This document shows positions 23,775 to 34,981 of a stretch of 64,000 bases of DNA, piece by piece. The stretch covers positions 12,196,501-12,260,500 of the forward strand of contig OZ005609.1 of the NCBI GenBank assembly GCA_963930655.1, in the 5' to 3' direction. A program made the position numbers and the translations under genes. Positions within the stretch are counted from its first letter, which is position 1; each line of letters opens with the position of its first letter. The notes under the pieces are model-generated. The model was not told the DNA's origin and ran no database searches. It was given only the letters and a program-made list of their open reading frames with translations. Source of the stretch: Myrica gale (lineage: Eukaryota; Streptophyta; Magnoliopsida; Fagales; Myricaceae).

Positions 23775-23972
23775 GGGTGAGTTTGTTTTGTAAAATTTTA
23801 GTGTTGTTAAAATTTTAGGTATTGGGTTTAGTGAAAAAGTGAAGAGAGAGGTAATTTTTTATATTTTTGTAGTGAAAAGTAATGATTTGATAGGGGAGAG
23901 AGAGATTATATTGTAATATTTTATTGTGTTAAAATTTTAGAGGGTGTAAAATTTTAGAACACAAACGTAGCC
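23775..23972. mobile_element. Tourist-like MITE, best copy
   Basis: The left end is GGGTGAGTTTGTTTTGTAAA. The right end, reversed, is GGCTACGTTTGTGTTCTAAA. Both are followed inward by AATTTTA. Flanks read TAA on both sides, fitting the 3-bp duplication of PIF/Harbinger MITEs. The core holds AAAAAGTGAAGAGAGAGGTA. Related copies are at 4305-4507, 26617-26811 and 28047-28420. A PIF/Harbinger transposase relic lies at 5340-6640, but a direct source relation is not shown. Confidence 0.65.
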
Positions 23973-25183
23973 TAAGGCAACAAAAAATAAGGCCAACAAA
24001 TAAAGCACCCTACCTCTGGAACTAATTTTTGCAAAAAGAAACGATAAAACCCCAATGCCAGCACATCCTATTTGTTGTTCTTCGAAGCATGGTAGGGATC
24101 TCAATTCGTGGGTCAAAGAGCCCCTCGTCCTCGTAGTTACTATTCTGAGCATAAAGGAAGAATCTCAACTGATTTTTATTTGGTAGATGGTAGATTTTCT
24201 GGTTACGTTCGATGTAAGAGCAAATCGCATCAGTTAGGGCAGAAACGAGTGTACGCGAGAAGAAGAAGATTCTTCAAGATCGAGGCACTACAAGGAATAA
24301 AAGTAAACACTTTTAAGGGCATTTTGGTCAATCAAAGTGTTCGAGTTTTCAAAAGAAGTATGCTTTACAAATTAAGGATAAAAATGTAACTTCACATTGA
24401 AGGAAATCAAGTGTAACTCACGTGTTGACGAGAACTGTTTCATTTAACGTCGATTTTGCCTCTAGGGTACAATTTGTCTGAACTTAAAAGTTAACGGGCT
24501 CAATGTATTAAAGTAGAAGATTGGGGTGCTATTTGAAAATGACCCCAAAGATAGGGGCTCAAAGTGTAATTAACCCAAAAAAATATTAAGTGACCATCAT
24601 CCTCTAACATGAGCTCGAAGACGGGTTGATACATTTCAGCAACCTCCAACATCATGAAAGTCAAATTCCATCGAGTAGGAAACAACCACACTGAATCTTG
24701 CATCCTTCAACACAAGTTTTAAAGATATCAAGCATGTGGGGTGAGAATTTAACATACTTTACTAAGTTATGGATCTTGATAATTGAATTATTTATTCTAT
24801 CAACCTATTCGTCATGATCAAATTTAATATATGAGCATATCTCATATGTATGAAGTCATGTCCATAAATAATCTTGCAAGGACATGTGGGGATGCTACCA
24901 ATTGCCCCTGCTTCAATGGACCAATTACACTATCATTTGCTAAAGTATTATTCATTATGATTCTGAGAACTTTCACGATGCCCCACTTAGACTTACAATC
25001 CTCAAGTTCTTTTGCGATTGTCACCCTTTTATGATCTTGCACATGATAAAATGACAAGATTCTTTCTAGTAACTTTCAACCACAATCAACAGTGAGCAGT
25101 AACACATATATAATTTATATTCTGAATTGTATCCAAGTATTAGTTGTGAAGCAAACACTGAAACTATTGCTCCCTATGATAGT
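23973..25183. other. No gene recognised
   Basis: It contains short frames only, including a 93-codon frame at 24108-24389 rich in Arg and Lys with no domain. Near 24535-24575 the text GGGGCTCAAAGTGTAATTAACCC resembles the terminal motif of the MITE cluster at 11089-11487. Confidence 0.35.
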
Positions 25184-25606
25184 AATTTAATATTTATAAT
25201 AATTTTATTTATTAGGGGCATTTCGGTTATTTTGTATATGATTTATTGGGTAAATAAAAAAAGGCAATAATTGATTGTTTTTGAAAAGTGAAATAAAATA
25301 TTTTGGAATTGAGGGAGACTTACTGATTTTTACCCATATATATAGGGTGTATTATACTGTTCACCCAAGAAAAAATTTTAGTTTAAGGAAAATTTGAGCT
25401 CAATTTATTTTCTAGAAAATAATAGAGTTTTTACAGTTGACTTAAAAACTTTTTATTTTAACCTCATTTTCAAATGCTTAAATACCTTTAAGAGGAAACA
25501 AACCGAGCTTACATTTAGGAACACAAATGTTATTTTTCACACGCTATAATATATTAGAATCGAGATAAAAACTTTATATATTTTACCTTATCTTATTGAT
25601 TTCTAA
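25184..25606 (+). repeat. Direct repeat, copy 1 (423 bp)
   Basis: It starts AATTTAATATTTATAATAAT and ends CTTATCTTATTGATTTCTAA. Copy 2 at 27437-27858 matches over its whole length with scattered substitutions and small indels, by eye roughly 95% identical. Copies are 1.8 kb apart and in the same orientation. The ends are not TG...CA and no primer-binding site adjoins them, so LTR status is not supported. Confidence 0.75.
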
Positions 25607-25965
25607 ATGGACATTCATCTAAGATAATCATCTTAGCATTCTTTCGCCGAATAAAATGGTGTCTAATAACTATGTGTTTTGTTCGAGAATGTTGAACTAG
25701 ATTTTTAGAAATGTTAATAGCATTGTATTATCACAATAAACAATTATTATGTCTTGAAGTAAACCATAGTCTAGAAGCATTTATTTCATCCAAATAAGCT
25801 GTGTACAACAACTTCTCATTGCCATGCACTCAGCTTAAAAACAACCATCTGAGATGCTTTTATGGTCATCACAGTTACCGGCACAATCAAATATTAAAGA
25901 AAACTCTATCAGTGAAGGATTTATTTCGAAGGAAGGCAGATCTTCAACTAAATGATTACCATGAA
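25607..25965 (-). pseudogene. Ty1-copia RNase H fragment
   Basis: Minus-strand frames give ASRLWFTSRHNNCLL, then NISKNLVQHSRTKHIVIRHH, then FIRRKNAKMIIL. This corresponds to the conserved copia RNase H stretch after the YCDN motif (family pattern INISKNPVQHSRTKHI). Frames shift between blocks. It abuts direct-repeat copy 1, which looks like a breakpoint. No LTR or other pol domain is seen next to it. Confidence 0.6.
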
Positions 25966-25974
25966 GCTTCAACC

Positions 25975-26230
25975 AACTGTTGTACAAGTGATTTTTGGGC
26001 TCACCACTCACAATCCCACCAAGCTCAAAGCTTCTTCTTTAGTGACCAACCTCACTAAAGGAAATCATCTCTCTTGATATGAAGATCGAAGAACAAAACT
26101 CTCTCAAAGAGTAGATATGAAAGTGGAAAACTTTATCTCTTTATTCACACAAAGACAAGGAAAACTAGCCGTTGTGATTCGTCTGTTAAAACGAGCCGGT
26201 CGACCGCTACATGAACTGGTCGACCACTTC
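25975..26230. repeat. Dispersed repeat, truncated second copy
   Basis: It matches about 14100-14430: CTTCTTCTTTAGTGACCAACC, the block with TTTATCTCTTTATTCACACA, AAGACAAGG, then GAGCCGGTCGACCGCT. A roughly 150-bp internal part of the longer copy is missing. The stretch 26280-26460 after it again resembles non-autonomous MULE ends (AAAGTGTAATTTTCCC). Confidence 0.55.
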
Positions 26231-26616
26231 ACCAGCCGGTCGACCTCTCCCATGCCAATGAGGGGTAAATAGGGGTCAGTCGCACGTGCGTGTCACGTGT
26301 ATTGATTTTCGTTCAAATTGACGAAAAGTAGACGACATGGTGCAAAATATCAGTCAGCGGTAGTTGGAGGGCTAAATGTCTCAAAATCAATAATATGTGG
26401 TTCAAAGTGCGAGTACCTCCATAGTCGGGGGCGAAAAGTGTAATTTTCCCTTTAAAATTCCATAAAAACTTAAACAATAATTTAAAATTTTCTTATTTTT
26501 CCTACTATCTTCTCTCTTTGCTCAAATAGAAAAAAAAAGTTTTGGAATAAAATTATTTCCTTGAAAATTAATTTTAATTAGAAAAAAAGGATGTTGCTTC
26601 ACTAAATTATTTATAT

Positions 26617-26811
26617 GATGTGTTTGAGTGTTAAAATTTTGGGGAGGTTAAAATTTTAGGGTATTGGATTTGGTGAAAAAGTGAAGAGAGAGATAATTTT
26701 TTATAGTGAAAAATAATGATTTGATGGGGAGAGATAGATTATATTATAATTTTTTATTGTGTTAAAATTTTAGGAACGGTAAAATTTTACGTTGCAAACG
26801 CAACCGAATAT
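26617..26811. mobile_element. Tourist-like MITE
   Basis: It shares with 23775-23972 the internal strings GTTAAAATTTT, AGTGAAGAGAGAGATAATTT and TTATTGTGTTAAAATTTTAG, and the right end GCAAACGCAACC. Ends are approximate. Confidence 0.55.
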
Positions 26812-27436
26812 CTTTAAGCATATGTTAAAAATTAATTTGAAGAAAAAAGAGTAAATATTTTATAAGGATTTGTTTGTTTGCTTGTAAAACTATTATTTTA
26901 CGTAAAACAATTCAATCTCTGAAAAAAAAAATTCAATATTTGGTTATTCTTTTAAAATATTTTTTTTATATTTGAGACGCTTAATGATTTACGTATTTAC
27001 ATAAAAAGACTTAATTACTGTGCAAGTCTATGTAGTTTACACTTTTGAAATTTTAGTCTCTCAGGTATCGATTTTAACTGTCGGGTTACTAAGGTAATTT
27101 TTTTAGACAAATCAATCTCCAGTTCAATTGTCGTTAGCAAACAGACGAAATGGTGCTTACAAAGATTTTTTATGTCAACTCAACCGCAATGGTATGTACC
27201 TCTGTCAATCTTTTTTTTTTCAAAATTTTAATATTTTAGTCCTTGAAATATTGATTTTAACTTGAAGGTCAATGAGATACACTTTTGCGATAAAATTGGT
27301 CTTTGCAGTTCAATAGCCCTAAGCCAACTAAGGGAGAAGTGCCCACATGGCCTAGAAAAAGAATAATATAAAACTATCATATGTAATCTTCAAACTCAAT
27401 TTTATTTAAAAATATTATTTTTTATTTTTCATAAAC
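26812..27436. other. No gene recognised
   Basis: Very AT-rich, with no frame over 60 codons. Nothing supported. Confidence 0.35.
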
Positions 27437-27858
27437 AATTTAATATTTATAATAATTTTTTTTGAAGGGCATTTCGGTTATTTTGTATATGATTTATTGG
27501 GTAAATAAAAAGAAGGCAATAATTAATTGTTTTCGAAAAGTGAAATAAAATATTTTGGAATTGAGGTAGACTTACTGATTTTTACCTATATATATAGGGT
27601 GTATTATACTGTTCACCCAAGAAAAAAATTTAGTTTAAGAAAAATTTGAGCTCAATTTATTTTCTTTGAAAATAATAGAGTTTTTACAATTGACTTAAAA
27701 ACTTTTTATTTTAACCTCATTTTCAAATGCTTAAATACCTTTAAGAGGAAACAAACCGAGCCTACATTTACGAATACAAATGTCATTTTCACACGCTATA
27801 ATACGTTAGAATCGAGATAAAAACTTTATATATTTTACCTTATCTTATTAATTTCTAA
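27437..27858 (+). repeat. Direct repeat, copy 2 (422 bp)
   Basis: Full-length partner of 25184-25606, same orientation. Both contain TATATATAGGGTGTATTATA followed by CTGTTCACCCAAG. Confidence 0.75.
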
Positions 27859-28046
27859 GAAGATAGTCAATAAAATTTTGATTATATGTCCTCCAGCATA
27901 TGTGAACAAATTTGTTAGAAAATGAAAAAAAAAATCTTAGAACAAAAGGATTAAATACGAGTAGACACGTTGCCCTTGATCAAGGCGAGTTCCTGCAACT
28001 TAGACAAGCTTAACTGCTCCTCTCCTACAAATGTTGTTCTGGGTGG

Positions 28047-28420
28047 GTTTGTTTCCTAAAATTTTAGTGTTCTAGTTCTGAACATAGATTTTATTATCGG
28101 TTTGAGGACCTGAAGACCCAGTTGTCCGTGTGAGTGTTGGGGATGATTCGCACCATGGGCCACGACAGCGAGTGAAGTGGGTCAGACTTGAGTGGTGAGG
28201 GACGTTGAAGGGTTGTTGACAAGAGCTGCTCAAGCACCTCTGTCATGAATACTGGTCTCCATCTGAGAAATTAAAATTTTAGGTATTGGGTTTAGTGAAA
28301 AAGTGAAGAGAGAGATAATTTTTTAAATTTTTTATAGTAAAAAGTAATAATTTAATAAGAGAGAAATTATATTATAAATTTCATTGTATTAAAATTTTAG
28401 AGGTTATAAAATTGAATTAC
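28047..28420. mobile_element. Tourist-like MITE interrupted by ~190 bp of foreign DNA
   Basis: The left arm (GTGGGTTTGTTTCCTAAAAT..., to about 28073) and the right arm (TTAAAATTTTAGGTATTGGG..., from about 28269) together match the copy at 23775-23972. Between them lies about 190 bp of less AT-rich sequence (28074-28268) absent from the other copies. The element sits just upstream of the LEC14B-like locus. Confidence 0.55.
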
Positions 28421-28429
28421 CGTTTCACA

Positions 28430-29913
28430 GCCTTACTCGCGCATCGTTTCCCAGAAAGTTAGAAACTGATATAAAAAAACTCAAAAAGAATTGGAAAAAC
28501 CAAAATTTAGACTACCACCTTAGACAAGGAGACCTCGATTCTCTCTGTTGTTTTCCCCTTCAACCTTCCCAACACATAGCTCAGAGTTTGCATTTAGTTC
28601 CTCGTCCAAAAGGCAATCCTTTTTGTTTTCATCTGGTTTCTTTTTGTTCATTATGATTTAGGTTTCCTTCGCTTAGCTATGGTGTTTTTGTTGTGGGTTT
28701 TCTGCGTCCTTTTTACGCCATAGGTTTGGTAAATGGTTTGTCGTAAAGTTCATTATCCACACTTTAGGAGCTCAGAAGTGATTGGGTTTTGTGGTTTGGA
28801 AATTGTGATGCTTTGTTTAAGTTGAGCTATAGAAATGGTTTCAATCAATAGTGACTGAGTTGATTGTGGTTCTGGCAACTGGAGCAAAATGTGATCACCA
28901 TTCTTTCTTTCTGTTAAGAAATGATTTGATTTAGTGATAGCTGAGTAGGGAGATAGTAATATGCTCTCTTCTTTTTCCCTGCCGCGGGGGGCGGGTGGAT
29001 TCAGAAGTCGGAAATTATGGGCATGTTTGAGACCCCAAATATTTGGGGTCTCAACAAATCGGACAAACCAAACAAACTCCAAAATTTTTAACTTTTACAC
29101 CTACACACTTTACCTTTCACAAACCCCAATAAATCTCAATAAAGTAAAGATTTCCAAAATTTCGGGAATATTCCCCAATTTTTTGGCAAACAAACATCCC
29201 CAATATCTCATACAAACAGTTCTTAGTTTTGGCAAAACATTCTTTCGGAAATTGCACGAGAAAAAAAGCCCAGTTCTTTTCAGTGAGGCGCAGTTAGTGG
29301 GGCTTAAAGGAAACTTGAGTTGATTTCTATTTCTTGGTGGTGAAATTATATGTGAATGAAGGTTAGGTTCCAGTTTAGATTGGTATTTTTCTCCTATTAA
29401 ACGAACTGAGGGATATGCTTCATCAAGTTCAGTAAAGAGCTAGATGAAAAATAGAGGGAAGTGTATTCCTACGAAATAATGCAACAATTTCTGGAAAATG
29501 TATTTACTAAAACAATAGAAAGCTGGCAGAATAAGGTGAGGTTTTAATAGACCTAAGAAAAGTACAATATTTATGGTCTATTGAGTACTAGATTTCATAT
29601 GTTGTTCAGAGTGCTGAATAAATATCACAGGAGTTGAATATTAGGATGCTTATCATCTTTTTTCCCCGTACATTGCATGAAAAATGGGAAACTGATTAGC
29701 ATAATATGTTTACCATTAGGTATTCCTCATTTTAGGTGGAGGGGTCTAAAACACTGAAGCTATTTTTTTCTTCTTTGGCAGGATGGACAGTATTACTTGA
29801 ATAGGGATGATATGAGGCTGCAACAGCATTATATATGGTTAGGTACAACAACTTGTTGGCAGTGGTCTTAAACTAAAATGTATGTTTCAGCCAGCAGGGC
29901 TGCAGTTGACAAG
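28430..29913 (+). other. Presumed promoter and 5' untranslated exons of the LEC14B-like locus
   Basis: From about 28500 the sequence becomes pyrimidine-rich (TTCTCTCTGTTGTTTTCCCC), as in plant 5' leaders. A possible untranslated exon starts after TTCTTTGGCAG at 29782, and another acceptor, TATGTTTCAG, ends at 29890, shortly before the ATG at 29914. These exon calls are inference; only the coding exons downstream are supported by homology. Confidence 0.35.
29017..29246. mobile_element. hAT-like MITE (230 bp), TSD CGGAAATT
   Basis: Identical 8-bp flanks CGGAAATT lie at 29009-29016 and 29247-29254. The ends contain GGGCATGTTTGAG and, reversed, AAAGAATGTTTTGCC, a weak inverted match. An internal palindrome CCCCAAATATTTGGGG lies near the left end. 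It is inserted in the presumed 5' intron of the LEC14B-like locus. Confidence 0.55.
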
Positions 29914-30559
29914 ATGGGTTATGCAATGAGCCTACTGGAGATAGATTCAGATGTTTGCGATGGTGGGAAGACTGTCCATGAAGGTAACAGTCAAAGAACC
30001 AACAAACCCTTGCGATATTTAGACCATGAGATTGCCCACCTTACAAGGTTAAAATCAGGACCCCATGAACTGTTAAGCCAAACTGTACCTGGAAGAAGGG
30101 AGTTACCCGTTTCCACGGTGAAGATGTTGGCTGGTAGAGAGTGTAATTATTCAGGAAGGGGAAGGTTCTCCTCAGCAGATTGTTGTCATATTCTAAGTAG
30201 ATATCTTCCAGTAAATGGTCCTTGGCTTGTAGACCAAATGACCAGCCAAGCCTATGTCTCACAGTTTTCAGCTGATGGTTCGTTGCTAGATTTCAGGTAA
30301 AATATGTTCTGTAGAACATAGAACCTGCTTAGAAAATCAGGAATTTGATAAAGTGGTTATAGATACGAATCGCCTTTGATGGTTATAGAAGAAGAAAAAT
30401 ACCAAATTTTGTACATCCTAACATACATGAAAGGCTTGCCTCAACTGAACCAGATGGTTTTACTCGGCATGTTTCAAGTTGTTTTTGTTGTTCAGATTGG
30501 TAAAGTCATGACCCGTAAAGTTCTGAATTTTTTTTCCTTCTTGCGTGTCCTTACTTATG

Positions 30560-33500
30560 GTTCGGACCAGGGCTTTCTCGAGGTGGGCGGCGAGTCGGGT
30601 CTATCCCCTGACCTGGATCTCCAACTCGTCGAGGAAGCCGCAGCCAACGTCATGTCGTTTTCGTCTGAGCCGGGCTTCGTAGGTAGGAGCTCCTCCGACG
30701 GCGATGAGAGGGGTTCGACGGCGAGGGAACCGGGGTTGGCTGTTCCGATTCCGACGACCACTATGGATTCGGCGGCTGTTTTCGAACCCACTTATGTCGA
30801 TGCTCCTATCGTTAATGATTGTAAGGAGATTTGCGTAAGGGAAGAGGTTTCCAGAGGCATGGAGTGGGCTGGGAGTGTCGGAGGGAGCTTTGATGCGGTT
30901 GTTCTTGAGCTTTCGGCTTTGGGGGATGAGGATGGCCCTAGGGGGGAGTTGGTGGCTATCGAAGGTGAGGGAGATGGGGTCTGCACAGTACCTCTACGGG
31001 TAGTTCACCCGAGGGTTGCGGGGGTTCATGGGGGGAGGGTTGTCCCGTCTACATGGGTTTTGGAGATGGTAACATCTTTCAGGCACCTGGTGGGGGTTTC
31101 CTGTGACGGTTACGAAGCCGATCTCATGCATCTTTTTGCTGCCTTGGAGATGGAGCGGGGGAAGGGCAAATCAGGTGATAAGATGCTCCGGGAATTAAAA
31201 TCTTTGGAGAGTCCTGTGAATTATGATGGGGGTTCGTCTAGCTCTCGTCGAGGTCGGAAGGTGGGGAGGGTTATAGACACTTCTTTATGAAGCCTCGAAT
31301 TGTTTGTTGGAATGTGCGGAGGCTGAATGATCGGAAGAAATGCAAAAGTGTGGGGAATCTGCTTCGGGGGTGGAAGGGTGATTTAGTATGTCTTCAGGAA
31401 ACTAAGGTAGCCGAGGTGACTCGTGCCATGGTGCGGCGGTTGTGGGGTGGTCCTCATGTACAATGGTGTTGTTTGGACGCGATTGGTGCTTCAGGCGGCA
31501 TTCTGTGTATTTGGGATACTCGTTCGTTGGAGATGATTGAGTCTTGTGTGGGCTCTTTTTCTGTTTCGTTGAGCTTTCGCAATGTGGATGATGGTATCCG
31601 GTGGATCTTTTCGGGTGTTTATGGCCCTAATGATGCTCGCAGTAGGAAGATCTTATGGGATGAGTTGGTGGGGGTGCATACTTGGTGGAGTTTGCCTTGG
31701 TGTATTGGGGGGATTTTAATGTGACTCATTTTCCTAGTGAACGTTCTGGTACTGGGGGTTCCAGGAGTGCCATGTTGGATTTTTCGGCGTTTTTGTCTGA
31801 TCTTGGGTTGGTGGACCTCGAGTTGGTTGGTGGAGTGTATACCTGGTCCAGTGGTTGGTTGGATTCGTCTTGGTCGAGGATTGATCGTTTCCTTGTTTGC
31901 CCGGAGTGAGAGTCTTTGTACCCGGAGCTTATTCAGAGAAGGTTGCCTCGGTTGTTATCTGATCATTTCCCTATTTTGTTAGAGTGTGGTATGCTTGGGG
32001 GTAGTAAGAAACCGTTCCGCTTTGAAAATATGTGGCTTTGGGTGGATGGATTTTTGGATCTGGTGAAGGAGTGGTGGCTTGGTTTTGATTTTCGGGGCTC
32101 ACCAAGCTTTGTGCTTCAAACTAAACTAAAGGCGTTGAAATACAAGCTGATGGAGTGGAATCGGGATGTCTTTGGCCATTTGAGTGTTCGGAAAGCATCT
32201 CTATTGAGCGAGCTTGAGTCTCTGGATGCCTTGGATAAGGGGGGTCATCTTCTCGAGGAGGGGAAGGTCAGGAGGGTGGAGGTTGCTCAGGAGGTGGAAC
32301 ATTTGATTTTATTGGAGGAGGTTAGTTGGCGGCAGAAGTCTAGGGCTTTATGGCTGAAGGAGGGGGACCGATGTACAAAGTTCTAACAGGAGAGCGAATT
32401 GTATTTCGCGATTGGAGGTGGAGGGAGTAGTGCTGGAGGATTATGGAAGGATCGCTGCGGAGATTGTGGAATATTACTCCTCTCTATACGAGGAGCCTTT
32501 CCAGTGGCGTCCTGTGGTGGATGGTCTTGTGTTTGATTCTATTGCGGGAGAGGATGCGGAATGGATCGAAAGACCCTTTGATGTGGAGGAGGTGTCTGAG
32601 GTGGTGCGTGGTTTTAATGGGGACAAGGCACCGGGCCCGGATGGCTTCTCTCTTGCCTTCTTTCAAGCCTGCTGGGACTTCGTTAAGGAGGATGTGATGC
32701 TGATGTTTAATGAGTTCGCGCGAGATGGAAAGTTTGTTCGGAGCTTGAACTCCTCCTTCTTTGTCCTTATCCCTAAGAGACCGGGCGAGGTGGAGCTTAA
32801 AGATTTCCGCCCCATTAGTCTCGTGCGGAGTGTTTATAAGATTCTTGCAAAGGTTTTGGCTAATAGATTGAGGCTTGTTGTCGATAAAATTATCTCCCCC
32901 TCTCAGAATGCCTTTGTTTGTGGGAGGCAGATTCTTGACTCGGTGCTCATTGCCAATGAATGTATCGATTCTAGGTTGAGGGCAGGGGTGCCGAGGATGC
33001 TTTGTAAGTTGGATGTTCAGAAGGCCTATGATCATGTGAATTGGAAGTTTCTCTTATACCTCCTTCGACGATGCGGCTTCGGTGACAAATGGTGTAGTTG
33101 GATATCTTTTTGTATCTCGACGGTCAAGTTCTCCGTTATGGTCGATGGCTGCCCCCATGGTTTTTTCAGTAGCTCGCGCGGGTTAAGGCAAGAGGACCCT
33201 CTTTCTCCTCTCTTGTTTGTGATTGTTATGGAAGCTTTCAGCCGCATGATGGGTAAGGCAGTGGAGCACGGTCGTTTAGAGGGTTTTGGGTCGGAGATGG
33301 TAGTGTGAGCATTTCTCACTTGTTGTTTGCTAATGACACTTTGGTGCTGTGTGGGGCAGAGGTGAGTCATTTTCAGAGTCTCCGCTGTCTCCTCTTGTGT
33401 TTCGAGGCGGTGTCGGGGTTGTGCATAAATTTGTCAAAGTCCGAGGTTATTCCTATAGGTGATGTTGCTTCGGTGCATGAGTTGGCGCGGATTTTGGAGT

Positions 33501-34981
33501 GTCGGGTGTCTTCTTTGCCGTTGACTTATCTTGGGCTTCCGTTGGGTGCTCGTTTTAAGAGTGTTCAGATCTGGGATGGGATTCTTGAGCGCATGGAGCG
33601 TCGGTTGGCGGGTTGGCAACGTATGTATCTCTCTAAGGGTGGTAGGCTTACCCTCATTAAGTCTACTCTCTCTTGTCTTCCCACTTATTTTCTCTCCCTG
33701 TTTCCCATTCCGGTTGCGGTCGCTAACCGGTTGGAGAAGATTCAGAGGGACTTCCTGTGGGGTAGTTGTGGGGGTGCGCCTAAATATCATCTTGTGAAGT
33801 GGGAGTTGGTGTGCTCTCCATTGTCCTCTGGGGGTTTGGGGCTCCGTAGCCTCAAGTTGTTCAACAGGGCTCTTTTGTGCAAATGGTTGTGGCGCTTTGC
33901 TAACGAGCGAGATAGACTTTGGCGGGTTGTCATAACAGCAAAATATGGGTGCTCTGCGGGCCAATGGAGTACTTGCCAAACCCGGGGGTCATATGGCGTG
34001 AGCTTGTGGTGTTTCATTTCCAAGGGATGGGCTGACTTTCAGCCGCTTCTCAGGTACTCTGTGGGCAGTGGCTTGAGGATAAGCTTTTGGTATGAGTGGT
34101 GGTGCGGGGACCGCCCATTGTCCTTGGCATTTCCAGTTGTGTTTTCGTTGTCACGGTACAAGGAGGCTATGGTGGCGGATTGTCTGGCAGAAAGGGAGGG
34201 CACTGTGGTATGGAATATTCACTTTGTGAGATCTGCGAATGATTGGGAGGTCCACGAGTTTTCTGTCTTTTATTCTCTTTTGTACCGTGTGAAGATACGG
34301 CGAGGGGAGGATGATTAGTTGTCTTGGCCTGACTCAGCGAATGGTGTTTTTTCGGTCAAGTCTATGTATCAGCTCATGGCTAAAAGGAATAACGTGTCCC
34401 TTCCATGGAAAGGGGTGTGGAGGCCGCGATGTCCTTTGAGGGTTTCCTTTTTTGTGTGGGAGGCGATACACGGGAGAATTCTCACCCTTGACAACCTTCG
34501 GCGAAAAGGGGTCTACTTGGAGGAGTGGTGCTTTCTTTGTCGTGGCGATGGAGAGTCGGTTAACCATGTGCTTCTTCATTGCCCTTTGGCGCGTGGACTT
34601 TGGAGTCATGTTCTTAGCATCACGAATTTTCATTGGGTTATGCCAGAGACGGTGGTGCATGTGCTTTGGAGTTGGAATAGAAGACTCTCTAATCCCGTTG
34701 CTAAGGCCATTTGGAGATTGATTCCCTCGTGTGTTTGGTGGTATCTTTGGCGGGAGCGGAACAATAGATGCTTTGAGGATGTTTCGGTGTCTATTGTGAA
34801 GTTGCAAGGGTCTATGTTTTTTACCTTATTCTGTTGGGCTAATGCGGTTTTAGGGGGCATTTTCGTCGACTTTGACGATTTCCTTAGTTTTGTTGCGTGT
34901 TTGTATTAAGCGTTTTCGGTATAGCTCCTTGTACTGTTACCGCTTTCTCTAATAAAATTGTCTTACTTATAAAAAAAAAAA
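30560..34981 (+). mobile_element. 5'-truncated L1-type LINE with poly(A) tail
   Basis: It starts inside ORF1 (about 30560) and ends with AATAAAATTGTCTTACTTAT and a 12-A tail at 34970-34981. The ORF1 remnant ends at 31290 with the C-terminal blocks MVTSFRHLVGVSCDGYEADL and MLRELKSLESPVNYDG. ORF2 begins at 31287, overlapping the ORF1 stop by 4 bp. It has an AP endonuclease (CWNVRRL, LQETK, GVYGPND, SRIDRFLV, LSDHFPILL), a reverse transcriptase (DKAPGPDGF, FRPISLV, LDVQKAYDHVNW) and a C-terminal zf-RVT region (PLRVSFFVWEAIHGRI, WCFLCRGDGESVNHVLLHCP). It lies in intron 1 of the LEC14B-like locus. No convincing target duplication was found. Confidence 0.88.
31287..34909 (+). pseudogene. LINE ORF2 (endonuclease/reverse transcriptase), dead
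   Basis: Lesions read in order: a frameshift near 31700 (GGDFNV is entered in a new frame), a TGA at about 31907, a frameshift near 32385, a frameshift near 33290 just before the catalytic motif, and a TAG at 34316-34318. The metal-binding F-A-D-D motif reads FANDTLVL, so one catalytic Asp is Asn, and the usual RQGDPLSP reads RQEDPLSP. It cannot supply activity. Confidence 0.85.

Noticed and set aside
25184..27858. The direct repeats as LTRs of one retrotransposon
   Set aside because: No TG...CA ends, no primer site or purine tract, and the copia scrap does not fit an internal region in the right order.
30376..30559. Upstream part of the 304-codon frame as a protein start
   Set aside because: This is LEC14B intron read through into the LINE; LINE homology begins only near 30560.
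33434..33979. 181-codon minus-strand frame
   Set aside because: Antisense to the LINE reverse transcriptase.
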